Origin: Candidatus Avimicrobium faecavium
Lineage (GTDB): Bacteria; Bacillota; Clostridia; Oscillospirales; Ruminococcaceae
Length of the DNA stretch: 29,851 nucleotides
Assembly (NCBI GenBank): GCA_904419105.1
Contig: CAJFQR010000006.1
Coordinates: 1 to 29,851 of the forward strand
Reading direction: 5' to 3'
The notes beneath the pieces were generated by a model. It was not told the DNA's origin and did no database searches. It saw only the letters and a list, made by a program, of their open reading frames with translations. Position 1 is the first letter of the stretch; every line of letters begins with the position of its first letter. Positions 1 to 6,296 of this stretch are shown one piece after another. The translations under genes were made by a program, and so were the position numbers.

Positions 1-173
1 TCCGGGAAGATGTCAAACCAGAAGCCCAGCAGGAAGATGGCGCTGGCAAACATCAGCGATGAGATGTTGCCCTTGCACAGGCGGGAGAGCCATTCGCCGA
101 TGACATAGACGGCGGCACAGGCTGCAAAACAGGTGACGGGGTTCCAGATCCCCAGTTCGGCTATTGCTGGCAT
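1..173 (-). CDS. Integral membrane protein, N-terminal part only (cut by window edge)
   Basis: An ATG at 173 opens a frame that stays open to base 1, giving 57 residues of a protein that continues outside the window. The visible part is mostly hydrophobic: one likely membrane segment around residues 12-27 and a second around 38-55 that ends in the motif FWFDIFP, separated by a short stretch with basic residues (SRLCKGN). This suggests a multi-pass transporter or permease, but I do not recognise the family. Its ribosome binding site is weak (GAGAAAGAG). Its start lies inside the end of the 51-residue ORF at 161-316, a 13-nt overlap that suggests translational coupling. Membrane character is fairly clear; function is not. 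Confidence 0.55.
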   Translation of the reverse strand, partial: MPAIAELGIWNPVTCFAACAAVYVIGEWLSRLCKGNISSLMFASAIFLLGFWFDIFP

Positions 174-316
174 TGGATATCACTCTTTCTCTTGTCTGAC
201 TCGGGTGAGGCCCCAGAGGGAATCCGCCGGCGGAACGGCCGCCGGCCGGGCCCCCTCAGGGGCGGCGTAAAGAAATAGTCGGGTAGCGCATAGCCGCTGA
301 TGTCGCCGGCTGCCAT
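161..316 (-). CDS. Small ORF (51 residues) upstream of and overlapping the membrane protein
   Basis: The start ATG at 316 is preceded by AGGAGGTGA at a 5-7 nt distance, close to a perfect match to the 16S rRNA 3' end, so ribosomes very probably initiate here. The product begins MAAGDISGYALPDYFF, followed by a Pro/Arg/Gly-rich tail with no membrane segment and no known domain. The coding DNA of the tail is a set of GC-rich inverted repeats, for example CCCCTGAGGGG. It could be a true small protein made with the membrane protein downstream, or a leader ORF whose translation controls that gene. I do not recognise it. A sigma-A promoter lies upstream at 386-414. Confidence 0.45.
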   Translation of the reverse strand: MAAGDISGYALPDYFFTPPLRGPGRRPFRRRIPSGASPESDKRKSDIQCQQ

Positions 317-385
317 TCCATCACCTCCTGTGTACGGTGCGTTTTGCTTTCGCGATTTAACGCTTTTATCTGCGAATATGAACCT

Positions 386-414
386 ATTATGACCCTTTTG
401 CACCCTTTTGTCAA
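386..414 (-). promoter_or_regulatory. Sigma-A promoter for the 316 -> 1 gene pair
   Basis: On the minus strand TTGACA (414-409) and CATAAT (391-386) are separated by 17 nt. The spacer carries two copies of AAAGGGT (a direct repeat spaced by about 10 nt, one helical turn), which could be a regulator site. Transcription would begin near 378 and run to the small ORF. Confidence 0.75.
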
Positions 415-485
415 GAATTATTCAAAATTTCATCAAAAAAGAGAAGGTTGCCCAGAAATTTTCCGCTGCCCCTGTGGAAAAGGGC

Positions 486-509
486 AAAAAAACAGGCCCC
501 GGAGGGCCT
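486..509 (-). terminator. Rho-independent terminator of the lipoprotein gene
   Basis: Read on the minus strand: a 6-bp stem AGGCCC/GGGCCT with loop TCCG, followed by GTTTTTTT. It begins 6 nt after the TAA stop at 517-515. Confidence 0.85.
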
Positions 510-514
510 ATGCC

Positions 515-1168
515 TTATTCCGCCGGGAGCAGCACACGCAGCGGGCTGCTGGCGCTGGTCCCCTCTGATGGTTCGATCAGCCCGAGGGCCAGGAAGCGGC
601 TGCCCTCCGGCAGGGAGCCCAGTATTCCGGCGGCGTTCAGCTCTCCGCCGGAGCCGCTCACCGCCCAGCAGCCGGTGTACCGCCCGGCGGCCTCGTCGTA
701 GGCGGCGGCGACGATCCAGAGCTCCGCTGCCTCATCGGTGGCGCAGAGCTGGGCCTGAAAGTCCCCATCGGTGGTGTCCACCCCGGCGAGCAGTCCGGTG
801 AGGCCGGCCAGGCTCTCCCCGTCCGCCAGATAGCCGCTGGCGTGGCCGGCATCGGTCAGGCTGTCCACTTCCCCGCCGCCAAAGAGCGGGGCCCCGGTCT
901 CTTCCACCGTGATGCCGCTGTCCGCCGGCGGCAGGAACTGTTCCGCTTCCCCCAGCGGGACCAGCGTACCGGCCCCCTCCGGCAGGGTGACCTTCAGCCC
1001 GTAGGCGTCCAGGAGCTCCGCCAGCGTGGCGCCGGTGCCCGGGGCCGCCGTCTCGGTGAGGACGGCGCTCTCCGGCTCCCCTCCGGCGGACGGGGCCTCC
1101 CCGGCGGTGCAGCCGGCCAGCAGTCCCGCGCACAGCGCCGCTGCGAGCAGCAGGATCCAGTGTTTCAT
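515..1168 (-). CDS. Secreted lipoprotein of unknown function
   Basis: The 217-residue product starts with a type II signal peptide: a basic MKHW start, a hydrophobic run, and the lipobox LLAGC with Cys20 as the lipidated residue. After the cysteine comes an Ala/Gly/Glu/Pro-rich spacer to about residue 45, then an acidic, Ala- and Gly-rich globular region with no domain I can name. It would sit on the outer face of the membrane. The ATG at 1168 follows GAGGAGG at about 9 nt. The gene is monocistronic, with its own promoter (1213-1241) and terminator (486-509). Its function cannot be inferred from its neighbours; the MFS gene upstream has a separate promoter and terminator. Confidence 0.75.
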   Translation of the reverse strand: MKHWILLLAAALCAGLLAGCTAGEAPSAGGEPESAVLTETAAPGTGATLAELLDAYGLKVTLPEGAGTLVPLGEAEQFLPPADSGITVEETGAPLFGGGEVDSLTDAGHASGYLADGESLAGLTGLLAGVDTTDGDFQAQLCATDEAAELWIVAAAYDEAAGRYTGCWAVSGSGGELNAAGILGSLPEGSRFLALGLIEPSEGTSASSPLRVLLPAE

Positions 1169-1188
1169 AGGCGTGCCTCCTCTGCGTA

Positions 1189-1202
1189 TTAGTTAAAACT
1201 AA
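1189..1202. promoter_or_regulatory. Inverted repeat (candidate operator) downstream of lipoprotein -10
   Basis: TTAGTT and AACTAA form two perfect 6-bp arms around a 2-bp centre, placed 10 nt downstream of the -10 box on the minus strand, near the transcription start. The position fits a repressor site. The short AT-rich arms are reminiscent of operators of metal-dependent DtxR-type or MarR-type regulators, but no regulator can be named from sequence alone. Confidence 0.45.
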
Positions 1203-1212
1203 CTTTGCCCAT

Positions 1213-1241
1213 AGTATAGCACCCGCCCGGCCAGCTGTCAA
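1213..1241 (-). promoter_or_regulatory. Sigma-A promoter of the lipoprotein gene
   Basis: Minus strand: TTGACA (1241-1236), 17 nt, TATACT (1218-1213). Near-consensus in both boxes and in spacing. Confidence 0.85.
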
Positions 1242-1250
1242 TACAGGCGC

Positions 1251-1275
1251 AAAAAACCGCCCCGGCAAGGGGCGG
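1251..1275 (-). terminator. Rho-independent terminator of the MFS gene
   Basis: Minus strand: a 7-bp stem CCGCCCC/GGGGCGG with loop TTGCC, followed by TTTTTT. It lies 27 nt past the MFS stop and separates that gene from the lipoprotein promoter. Confidence 0.9.
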
Positions 1276-1301
1276 AATGATGCGATATTGCGGGGAGGGA
1301 G

Positions 1302-2498
1302 TCACGCCGTCCGGCGCACCCGGTGGTCATACTGGCGCTTGTTGATGACGGTGAGAACCGCTGCCAGCGCATAGACCGCCGCCGCCAGCATGAAGGGATA
1401 GAGCGGGTTGAGCCCGTAGACGAAGGCCGCCAGCAGCGGGCCGAAGGTCCGCCCGAGGGAGAGGAAGGCGTTGTACAAGCCGGAGATCAGGCCGGCATTG
1501 GACTTGTCCTCGTCCTTCATCATCATCACCTGGAGCACCGGCACGGTGATGGCGTTGAAGGTGTAGTACACCAGCGCCGACACCATAAACGCCGGCACGC
1601 TGTCCCCGAAGGTTACCATCGTGGCCACCGCCAGGGCGCTCATGCCCAGGATCACCGAGATGGACCGGCGCACATCGGTGTGTTTGTTGATCCACATGTT
1701 GATGGTGGAGTTGGCAACGATGGCAATGACGCCGATCAGCGCCTTGAAGTAGCCGTTCACCGACGGCGGGAAGCCCAGCTGGTCCCGCAGGAAGTAGCTG
1801 AAGTAGTTGTCATAGGCCATCATCGCAAAGCCGAAGCAGAACACGGTGGACAGGTACACCGCCAGCGCGCCGTCGATCTTCTTCAGCGAGGAGAACATCG
1901 AGGAGATGGGGTTGATCTCGGCAAAGTCGATGCGGCCGCTCTCCAGCGTCCGGCCGGGGGCGTCCTTGAGGACGATGGGGGTGAGGATGCCCAGCGCCAC
2001 CACCGCGCCGATCTGCAGGTAGAACACCAGCATGACGCTGTAGTCTCCGATGCTCCCGCCGACAAAGTAGCCCACGCAGGTGCCCACCGACTGGAGCATG
2101 GCATACCAGGCCATGTACTTGCCGCGGTTTTCCGCGGTGCTGACGCTGATCAGATAGGCCAGCGTATTGACCTGCAGCGCCCCGTTGAGCAGGCCGCTCA
2201 CCGTCCGGGCCAGCAGCAGCGTGGAGACCGAATGGGCCGACGCAAAGATGAACTGCCCGAGGGCGTACCCGAAGAAGCCCAGCGAGATCATCGCCGGATA
2301 GGGCTTGCGGTCCCCCATCTTGCCCCAGAAGGGCGCGGTGAGGAAGGAGAAGAAGCTCATCACCGAGAAGGCGGTGCCCTGGATGTAGGACGGCGCCGCG
2401 ATCATCTCGAGAAAGGCCGGGGTTACCGCATGCACAAAGTTGGATGTGACGGTGAACCCGAAGTAGATGGCGAAGAATTTGAGGATGGACTTGTTCAT
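1302..2498 (-). CDS. Major facilitator superfamily transporter
   Basis: The 398-residue product has the length and twelve-segment pattern of an MFS permease. The loop after the second membrane segment carries the family motif A as GKMGDRKPYP (about residues 59-68), and a second, degenerate cytoplasmic loop follows segment 8. The central loop (about residues 180-210) is charged. It should move a small solute across the cytoplasmic membrane using an ion gradient; the substrate is not evident. The ATG at 2498 follows AAGGAGG at about 9 nt. The gene has its own promoter with an overlapping palindrome, which suggests dedicated control by a local repressor, but no regulator gene lies in view. Drug efflux and sugar uptake are both possible. 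Confidence 0.85.
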   Translation of the reverse strand: MNKSILKFFAIYFGFTVTSNFVHAVTPAFLEMIAAPSYIQGTAFSVMSFFSFLTAPFWGKMGDRKPYPAMISLGFFGYALGQFIFASAHSVSTLLLARTVSGLLNGALQVNTLAYLISVSTAENRGKYMAWYAMLQSVGTCVGYFVGGSIGDYSVMLVFYLQIGAVVALGILTPIVLKDAPGRTLESGRIDFAEINPISSMFSSLKKIDGALAVYLSTVFCFGFAMMAYDNYFSYFLRDQLGFPPSVNGYFKALIGVIAIVANSTINMWINKHTDVRRSISVILGMSALAVATMVTFGDSVPAFMVSALVYYTFNAITVPVLQVMMMKDEDKSNAGLISGLYNAFLSLGRTFGPLLAAFVYGLNPLYPFMLAAAVYALAAVLTVINKRQYDHRVRRTA

Positions 2499-2529
2499 CG
2501 GCTGGGCCTCCTTGTAGGACTGATGCTAT

Positions 2530-2559
2530 CAGTATACCATACTGTGGCGTTAGTGTAAA
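2530..2559 (-). promoter_or_regulatory. MFS promoter with overlapping palindrome
   Basis: Minus strand: TTTACA (2559-2554), 17 nt, TATACT (2536-2531). An inverted repeat CAGTAT-3 nt-ATACTG at 2530-2544 covers the -10 box, as expected for a repressor that blocks RNA polymerase. No candidate repressor is encoded next to it. Confidence 0.8.
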
Positions 2560-2609
2560 CAAATCGTTGCGAAAAAATGACTCTTTTCGCGGGAAAACGC
2601 CCTCCAGCC

Positions 2610-2638
2610 TTGCCATCGCTCTGAGGATATGCTATGCT
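2610..2638 (+). promoter_or_regulatory. Sigma-A promoter of the 2677 gene
   Basis: TTGCCA (2610-2615), 17 nt, TATGCT (2633-2638). It is divergent from the MFS promoter; the two -35 boxes lie about 50 bp apart. Confidence 0.65.
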
Positions 2639-2676
2639 GAAGGAAAGAGAGATCCGGGAAAAGGAGGCTGCCCACG

Positions 2677-3276
2677 ATGAGATCAACCTATCTGGCCGGA
2701 GCCGCTGCCTGTCTGCTGGCGGCAATCGCCATCGCTGCCGCGCTCGGTCTGTCGCCAAAGCCCTATGCCGGTCCAACCGTCCCGGAGCCGGAGGACCCGT
2801 TCGCGGCCTATGTGACCGCCGAGTGTGAGGTGCGGCAGATCGCTGTCCCGGCGCATATCGACCCGGATCAGGGGCAGATGCTGTACACCTGGCGGGACAC
2901 AGACGGGATACTGCACACGCTGCGGTTCGTGGACGACCCGAACGGGGGCTTCCGGACGGTGGAGAGCCTTGGCGTGGTGCAGGTCGATGCGGTGTTCAGC
3001 TATGAGTTTCTTCCGGAGGCAGAGGGAGAAGGAGCCGCGTTGGTGCTCTATCTTGAGCCGGACGGCGGAACAACGCTTGGTTTCTGGCAGGTGGTCGGCA
3101 CCCTGGCGGACGGCACAGGCACCGGATTCTTCCCGGCGGAGGAGCGGTTGGCCCGACAGGGCTATGAGCGTTTGCTCTATCCGATTCCGGACGGGCTGCC
3201 CTTAGAAGTGACCGTGACGGTACACAACAGTGACGGCAGTGAGTTTGCCCGGTTCACGGCAAAGGAGGCGGCCTGA
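2677..3276 (+). CDS. Exported or membrane-anchored protein of unknown function
   Basis: The 199-residue product has a short basic start and a hydrophobic segment at residues 5-24, so it is exported or anchored by its N-terminus. No lipobox sits at a cleavage site (the only nearby Cys is inside the hydrophobic core), so it is probably not a lipoprotein. The rest looks like a mostly beta extracellular domain (for example LHTLRFVDDPNGGF and LEVTVTVHNSDGS), with no motif I recognise. The ATG at 2677 follows AAAAGGAGG at about 8 nt. It is probably co-transcribed with the membrane protein 40 nt downstream, and the two may act together at the envelope. Function unknown. Confidence 0.65.
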   Translation: MRSTYLAGAAACLLAAIAIAAALGLSPKPYAGPTVPEPEDPFAAYVTAECEVRQIAVPAHIDPDQGQMLYTWRDTDGILHTLRFVDDPNGGFRTVESLGVVQVDAVFSYEFLPEAEGEGAALVLYLEPDGGTTLGFWQVVGTLADGTGTGFFPAEERLARQGYERLLYPIPDGLPLEVTVTVHNSDGSEFARFTAKEAA

Positions 3277-3316
3277 CTCTCCGCCTTTATATTATAAATA
3301 GTATAGGAGGGATTGT

Positions 3317-3760
3317 ATGGACGACAGAGAATATGGCGGCAGGGGTCGGAGCGAGGTGTCCCGGCGGTTTTTGGCCGCAGCTGTGGCCGATCTGCTGTGC
3401 GCACTGGTGCTCCTCGCTTGGACCTGGGGGCTGATCCCGGTGGTGCCGCTCGCCCTGCCAGACAGCCGGTCGCTGTCTGCCATCGGGTTTGCGGCGGTGT
3501 TTTACAGCGTCACGCTGGTCTACTGGGCAGCGGAGCTCTATCAGCAGTGCAGCGATCCGGAGCGCTGGCGTCCGACGGCCCGCAAGGTCGTGGCTTACTA
3601 CGGGTGGAAGGGCCTGCCCGCCCTTCCGGCCGGTATGCTGGCGCTGCTCATGGCCGAGTGGGCGCTCTATGGGACTGCCTATTTTCTGCTCCTGCTCCCG
3701 GTGCTGCTGCTTTGGACGGCGGCGGTCGGCCCCAGCCTCTGGCAGATGCATAAGATGTGA
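3317..3760 (+). CDS. Small multi-pass membrane protein of unknown function
   Basis: The 147-residue product has about four hydrophobic segments (near 18-46, 54-74, 100-120 and 122-140), with a polar loop around residues 75-95 (YQQCSDPERWRPTARK). The N-terminus is charged and cytoplasmic-looking. An alternative overlapping frame at 3313 is less likely because the start at 3317 has TAGGAGGG at a good distance. It lies 40 nt after the exported protein and is followed by a terminator, so the two form a short operon. An AT-rich stretch in the gap (TATATTATAAAT) could hold a weak promoter. No family recognised. Confidence 0.6.
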   Translation: MDDREYGGRGRSEVSRRFLAAAVADLLCALVLLAWTWGLIPVVPLALPDSRSLSAIGFAAVFYSVTLVYWAAELYQQCSDPERWRPTARKVVAYYGWKGLPALPAGMLALLMAEWALYGTAYFLLLLPVLLLWTAAVGPSLWQMHKM

Positions 3761-3764
3761 GATG

Positions 3765-3800
3765 CGCCCTCTCCGGCCCCGCTTGAGCAGGGCGTTTTTT
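3765..3800 (+). terminator. Rho-independent terminator after 3760
   Basis: CGCCCT (3765-3770) pairs with AGGGCG (3789-3794), followed by TTTTTT. It starts 5 nt after the TGA of the membrane protein. Confidence 0.8.
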
Positions 3801-3913
3801 GCGGCGGTTTATCACGGGAAACAGCAGGTTGCACAAGATGAGCGCCTATTTTACAGGCAAAAGGGAGAAATTTGGAGAATCGCCGATTTTACGCCGATTT
3901 GCGAAAAAAAGGC

Positions 3914-3942
3914 TTGCAACCGCACCCCTGACATGCTATTAT
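3914..3942 (+). promoter_or_regulatory. Promoter of the S10-spc-alpha operon
   Basis: TTGCAA (3914-3919), 17 nt, TATTAT (3937-3942), with TG one base before the -10 box (extended -10, TGC-TATTAT). AT-rich DNA lies upstream (3850-3910). It is the only clear promoter found ahead of 32 co-oriented genes. Transcription should start near 3949. Confidence 0.75.
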
Positions 3943-3948
3943 AATTAA

Positions 3949-4268
3949 GCGTGACTGCACAAGATATGCGATGAAGCGAGAGGTTGCCGTGGCTTCCACG
4001 GGGAATTTTCGCCGAGTATGTCCGATTTCAAACCGGGCGACTTCACTATGGATACTGATGCGGGGGTCTGCGGGCCAGTGGCCGGCGGGCGTCCCTTTCT
4101 CAGCGCCTCGGGGATTTTCCCCGGGGAAGTGGCTTCCGGTTCAGCGTGTCTGGAAAAATCAGGCGCGATTGGGCCGGTTTTTTGATACGGGTGTGTGAAA
4201 CACCCGGCGAGATGTTCAGTATCCAGGCGTCGCTGTCATGATCGAAAAATTTCAAGGAGGCGATGAAT
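3949..4268 (+). promoter_or_regulatory. Structured 5' leader of rpsJ (candidate autoregulatory RNA)
   Basis: About 320 nt separate the likely transcription start from rpsJ, with no supportable gene inside. Perfect or near-perfect hairpins are visible: CCGTGG/CCACGG (3987-4001), a 9-bp stem with one G-T pair at 4106-4126 (CCTCGGGGA/TCCCCGGGG), GGAAG/CTTCC (4125-4137, competing with the previous stem), and CGGGTGT/ACACCCG (4188-4206). At 4154-4183 an A-run, a short GGC/GCC stem and a six-T run make a weak terminator-like element. In proteobacteria the S10 leader is bound by L4; whether this leader responds to L4 is inference. The ribosome binding site AAGGAGG is at 4254-4260. Confidence 0.6.
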
Positions 4269-4580
4269 GTGGCAGTCAAAGAAAAAATTCGGATCAGACT
4301 GAAGAGTTATGATCACCGTCTGGTGGATCTCTCCGCCGAGAAGATCGTGGAGACCGCAAAGCGCACCGGTGCCCGGGTATCCGGCCCGATCCCGCTGCCC
4401 ACCGAGCGTGAGATCGTCACCATCCTGCGCGCCGTCCACAAGTACAAGGACAGCCGTGAGCAGTTTGAGACCAGAACCCACAAGAGACTCATTGACATCC
4501 TGAGACCCTCGAACAAGACCGTCGAGGCCCTCACCAGTCTCGAGCTCCCTGCCGGTGTTGAGATCGAGATCAAGCTGTAA
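4269..4580 (+). CDS. rpsJ: 30S ribosomal protein S10
   Basis: The product has 103 residues, the usual length, with the family blocks IRIRLKSYDHR (7-17), GPIPLPT (39-45) and RTHKRLIDI. S10 is in the small-subunit head and, as NusE, also joins the antitermination complex that could help transcribe this long operon. Start choice: the GTG at 4269 is 8 nt after AAGGAGG (4254-4260), while the in-frame ATG at 4263 is only 2 nt after it, so GTG is preferred; the ATG would add two residues. It is the first gene of the ribosomal operon and follows the long structured leader. Confidence 0.93.
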   Translation: MAVKEKIRIRLKSYDHRLVDLSAEKIVETAKRTGARVSGPIPLPTEREIVTILRAVHKYKDSREQFETRTHKRLIDILRPSNKTVEALTSLELPAGVEIEIKL

Positions 4581-4647
4581 GGCGGATCTCGAGGTTCACC
4601 GGGTCATGTCGGCACAGACCGACCAATAACCTTAGGAGGTAGGAAAA

Positions 4648-5280
4648 ATGCAGAAGTACATTATCGGCAAGAAGATCGGTATGACTCAGCTGTTCGACGA
4701 GAACGGCAAGTTTATCCCGGTCACCGTCATCGAGGCAGGCCCCTGCATCGTGACCCAGAAGAAGACAATCGAAAACGACGGCTACGAAGCCGTGCAGATC
4801 GGTTACGGCGAGATCTCGGAGAAAGCTCTGACCAAGCCGATGAAGGGCCACTTTGCCAAGGCCGACGTTGCCCCCAAGAAGTTCCTCAGAGAGTTCCGGG
4901 CGGACAACTGCGCCGAGAAGAATGTCGGCGACCTGATCAAGGCCGATACATTCGCGGCAGGCGATAAGGTCGATGTCTGCGGCATCAGCAAAGGTAAGGG
5001 CTACGCCGGCGTTATCAAGCGGTTCGGCGCCCACTCCCTGAAGGACACCCACGGTACCGGCCCTGTTCACCGTCACGCCGGTTCCAACGGCTCCACCTCG
5101 ACCCCGAGCCGCGTATACAAGGGCAAGATCCTGCCCGGCCACATGGGCGTGGAGCAGGTCACTGTCCAGAACCTGGAAGTTGTCAAGGTAGACGCTGAGA
5201 ACAACCTCATCGCTCTCAAGGGCGCCATCCCGGGCCCGAAGGGCGGCATCGTCACCATCGTTGACAGCGTCAAGGCGTAA
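4648..5280 (+). CDS. rplC: 50S ribosomal protein L3
   Basis: The 210-residue product has the full family layout: the N-terminal beta-barrel strand (IIGKKIGMTQ), the KGKGYAGVIKRFG block, and the extended loop HAGSNGSTSTPSRVYKGK that reaches toward the peptidyl-transferase centre. L3 is an early assembly protein of the large subunit. AGGAGG at 4634-4639 sits 8 nt before the ATG. A 67-nt gap separates it from rpsJ, and it is followed by rplD at 17 nt. The order S10-L3-L4-L23-L2 is the standard S10 operon order. Confidence 0.97.
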   Translation: MQKYIIGKKIGMTQLFDENGKFIPVTVIEAGPCIVTQKKTIENDGYEAVQIGYGEISEKALTKPMKGHFAKADVAPKKFLREFRADNCAEKNVGDLIKADTFAAGDKVDVCGISKGKGYAGVIKRFGAHSLKDTHGTGPVHRHAGSNGSTSTPSRVYKGKILPGHMGVEQVTVQNLEVVKVDAENNLIALKGAIPGPKGGIVTIVDSVKA

Positions 5281-5297
5281 GAAAGGAGGAGTACACA

Positions 5298-5921
5298 ATG
5301 CCAAAGGTAACAGTTTATGATATGACCGGCAAGAGCGTTGGTGAGATGAACCTTTCGGACGCCGTCTTCGGCATCGAGCCGAACACCGCTGTGATGCACG
5401 CCGCTGTCGTCAACTACCTGGCCAACCAGCGTCAGGGCACCCAGTCCACCCTCACCCGTTCCGAGGTGAGAGGCGGCGGCCGCAAGCCCTGGAGACAGAA
5501 GGGCACCGGCCACGCCAGACAGGGCTCCATCCGGGCTCCCCAGTGGACCCACGGCGGCATCGCCCTGGGCCCGAAGCCCCGTGATTACAGCTACTCGCTC
5601 AACCGCAAGGTCAAGCGCCTGGCCATCAAGTCGGCCTTCTCTTCCAAGGTGATCGACAACGACATCATCGTCGTGGATTCCATCACCGTCGAGGGCTACA
5701 AGACCAAGCCCGTCGTCGAGATGCTCAAGGCCCTCGGCGTCGAGAAGAAGGCCCTGATCGTAATGCCCGAGAAGAACGAGCAGTTCATCAAGAGCGCTGC
5801 CAACATCCCGGGCGTCAAGACCGCCCTGGTCAACACACTGAATGTCTACGATGTCCTCAACGGCGGCAAGTTCATCATCGCCAAGGACGCCGTAGCCCAG
5901 CTTGAGGAGGTGTACGCATAA
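5298..5921 (+). CDS. rplD: 50S ribosomal protein L4
   Basis: The product has 207 residues. The conserved extended arm that lines the exit tunnel is clear (RGGGRKPWRQKGTGHARQ, about residues 55-72, then GGIALGPKPRDYS). In proteobacteria L4 is also the repressor that binds the S10 leader, so it is the first candidate to bind the leader described at 3949-4268; that link is inference. AAGGAGG precedes the ATG. The TAA stop shares its last base with the ATG of rplW (TAATG), so the two are translationally coupled. Confidence 0.97.
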   Translation: MPKVTVYDMTGKSVGEMNLSDAVFGIEPNTAVMHAAVVNYLANQRQGTQSTLTRSEVRGGGRKPWRQKGTGHARQGSIRAPQWTHGGIALGPKPRDYSYSLNRKVKRLAIKSAFSSKVIDNDIIVVDSITVEGYKTKPVVEMLKALGVEKKALIVMPEKNEQFIKSAANIPGVKTALVNTLNVYDVLNGGKFIIAKDAVAQLEEVYA

Positions 5922-6217
5922 TGAAGGCACCGCAGGATATCATCATCGCCCCGATCATCACCGAGAAGAGCATGGACGGTCTGGCTTCCAAGAAGTACAC
6001 CTTCAAGGTCGCCACCGGCGCCAACAAGATCGAGATCGCCAAGGCTGTCGAGGCCCTGTTCCCCGGCACCAAGGTGGCCAAGGTCAACACCATGAATGTC
6101 TCCGGCAAGGCCAAGAGAATGGGCCTGCATCAGGGATACAGATCTGACTGGAAGAAGGCCATCGTAACTCTCGCCGAGGGATCCAATGGCATCGAGTTCT
6201 TCGAGACGATGCTGTAA
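5921..6217 (+). CDS. rplW: 50S ribosomal protein L23
   Basis: The 98-residue product opens with APIITEKSMDG and contains YTFKVATGANKIEIAKAVE and VAKVNTMNVSGK, all typical of L23. L23 sits at the tunnel exit and is the docking point for trigger factor and the signal recognition particle. Its start overlaps the rplD stop by one base; GAGGAGG lies inside the end of rplD at a normal distance. A 79-nt gap with a hairpin (6221-6242) follows before rplB. Confidence 0.96.
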   Translation: MKAPQDIIIAPIITEKSMDGLASKKYTFKVATGANKIEIAKAVEALFPGTKVAKVNTMNVSGKAKRMGLHQGYRSDWKKAIVTLAEGSNGIEFFETML

Positions 6218-6220
6218 AAT

Positions 6221-6242
6221 GGCCCGCGCCTAACGCGCGGCC
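6221..6242 (+). promoter_or_regulatory. Hairpin in the rplW-rplB gap
   Basis: GGCC-CGCG (6221-6228) pairs with CGCG-GGCC (6234-6242, one bulged C), loop CCTAA. No T-run follows, so it is not a terminator; it may be a processing or stability element. Confidence 0.4.
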
Positions 6243-6296
6243 GGTATGGGATTGGCTCATGATCCCGCGAATTACTATGAGGAGAGTGAAACCGCA

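Noticed and set aside
1323..2558. A 411-codon plus-strand frame opposite the MFS transporter
   Set aside because: The minus-strand frame has clear membrane segments, motif A, ribosome binding site, promoter and terminator; the plus frame has none.
3971..4198. A 75-codon frame inside the rpsJ leader
   Set aside because: No ribosome binding site precedes its ATG, and it runs across the hairpins and the T-run. The leader is better explained as structured RNA.
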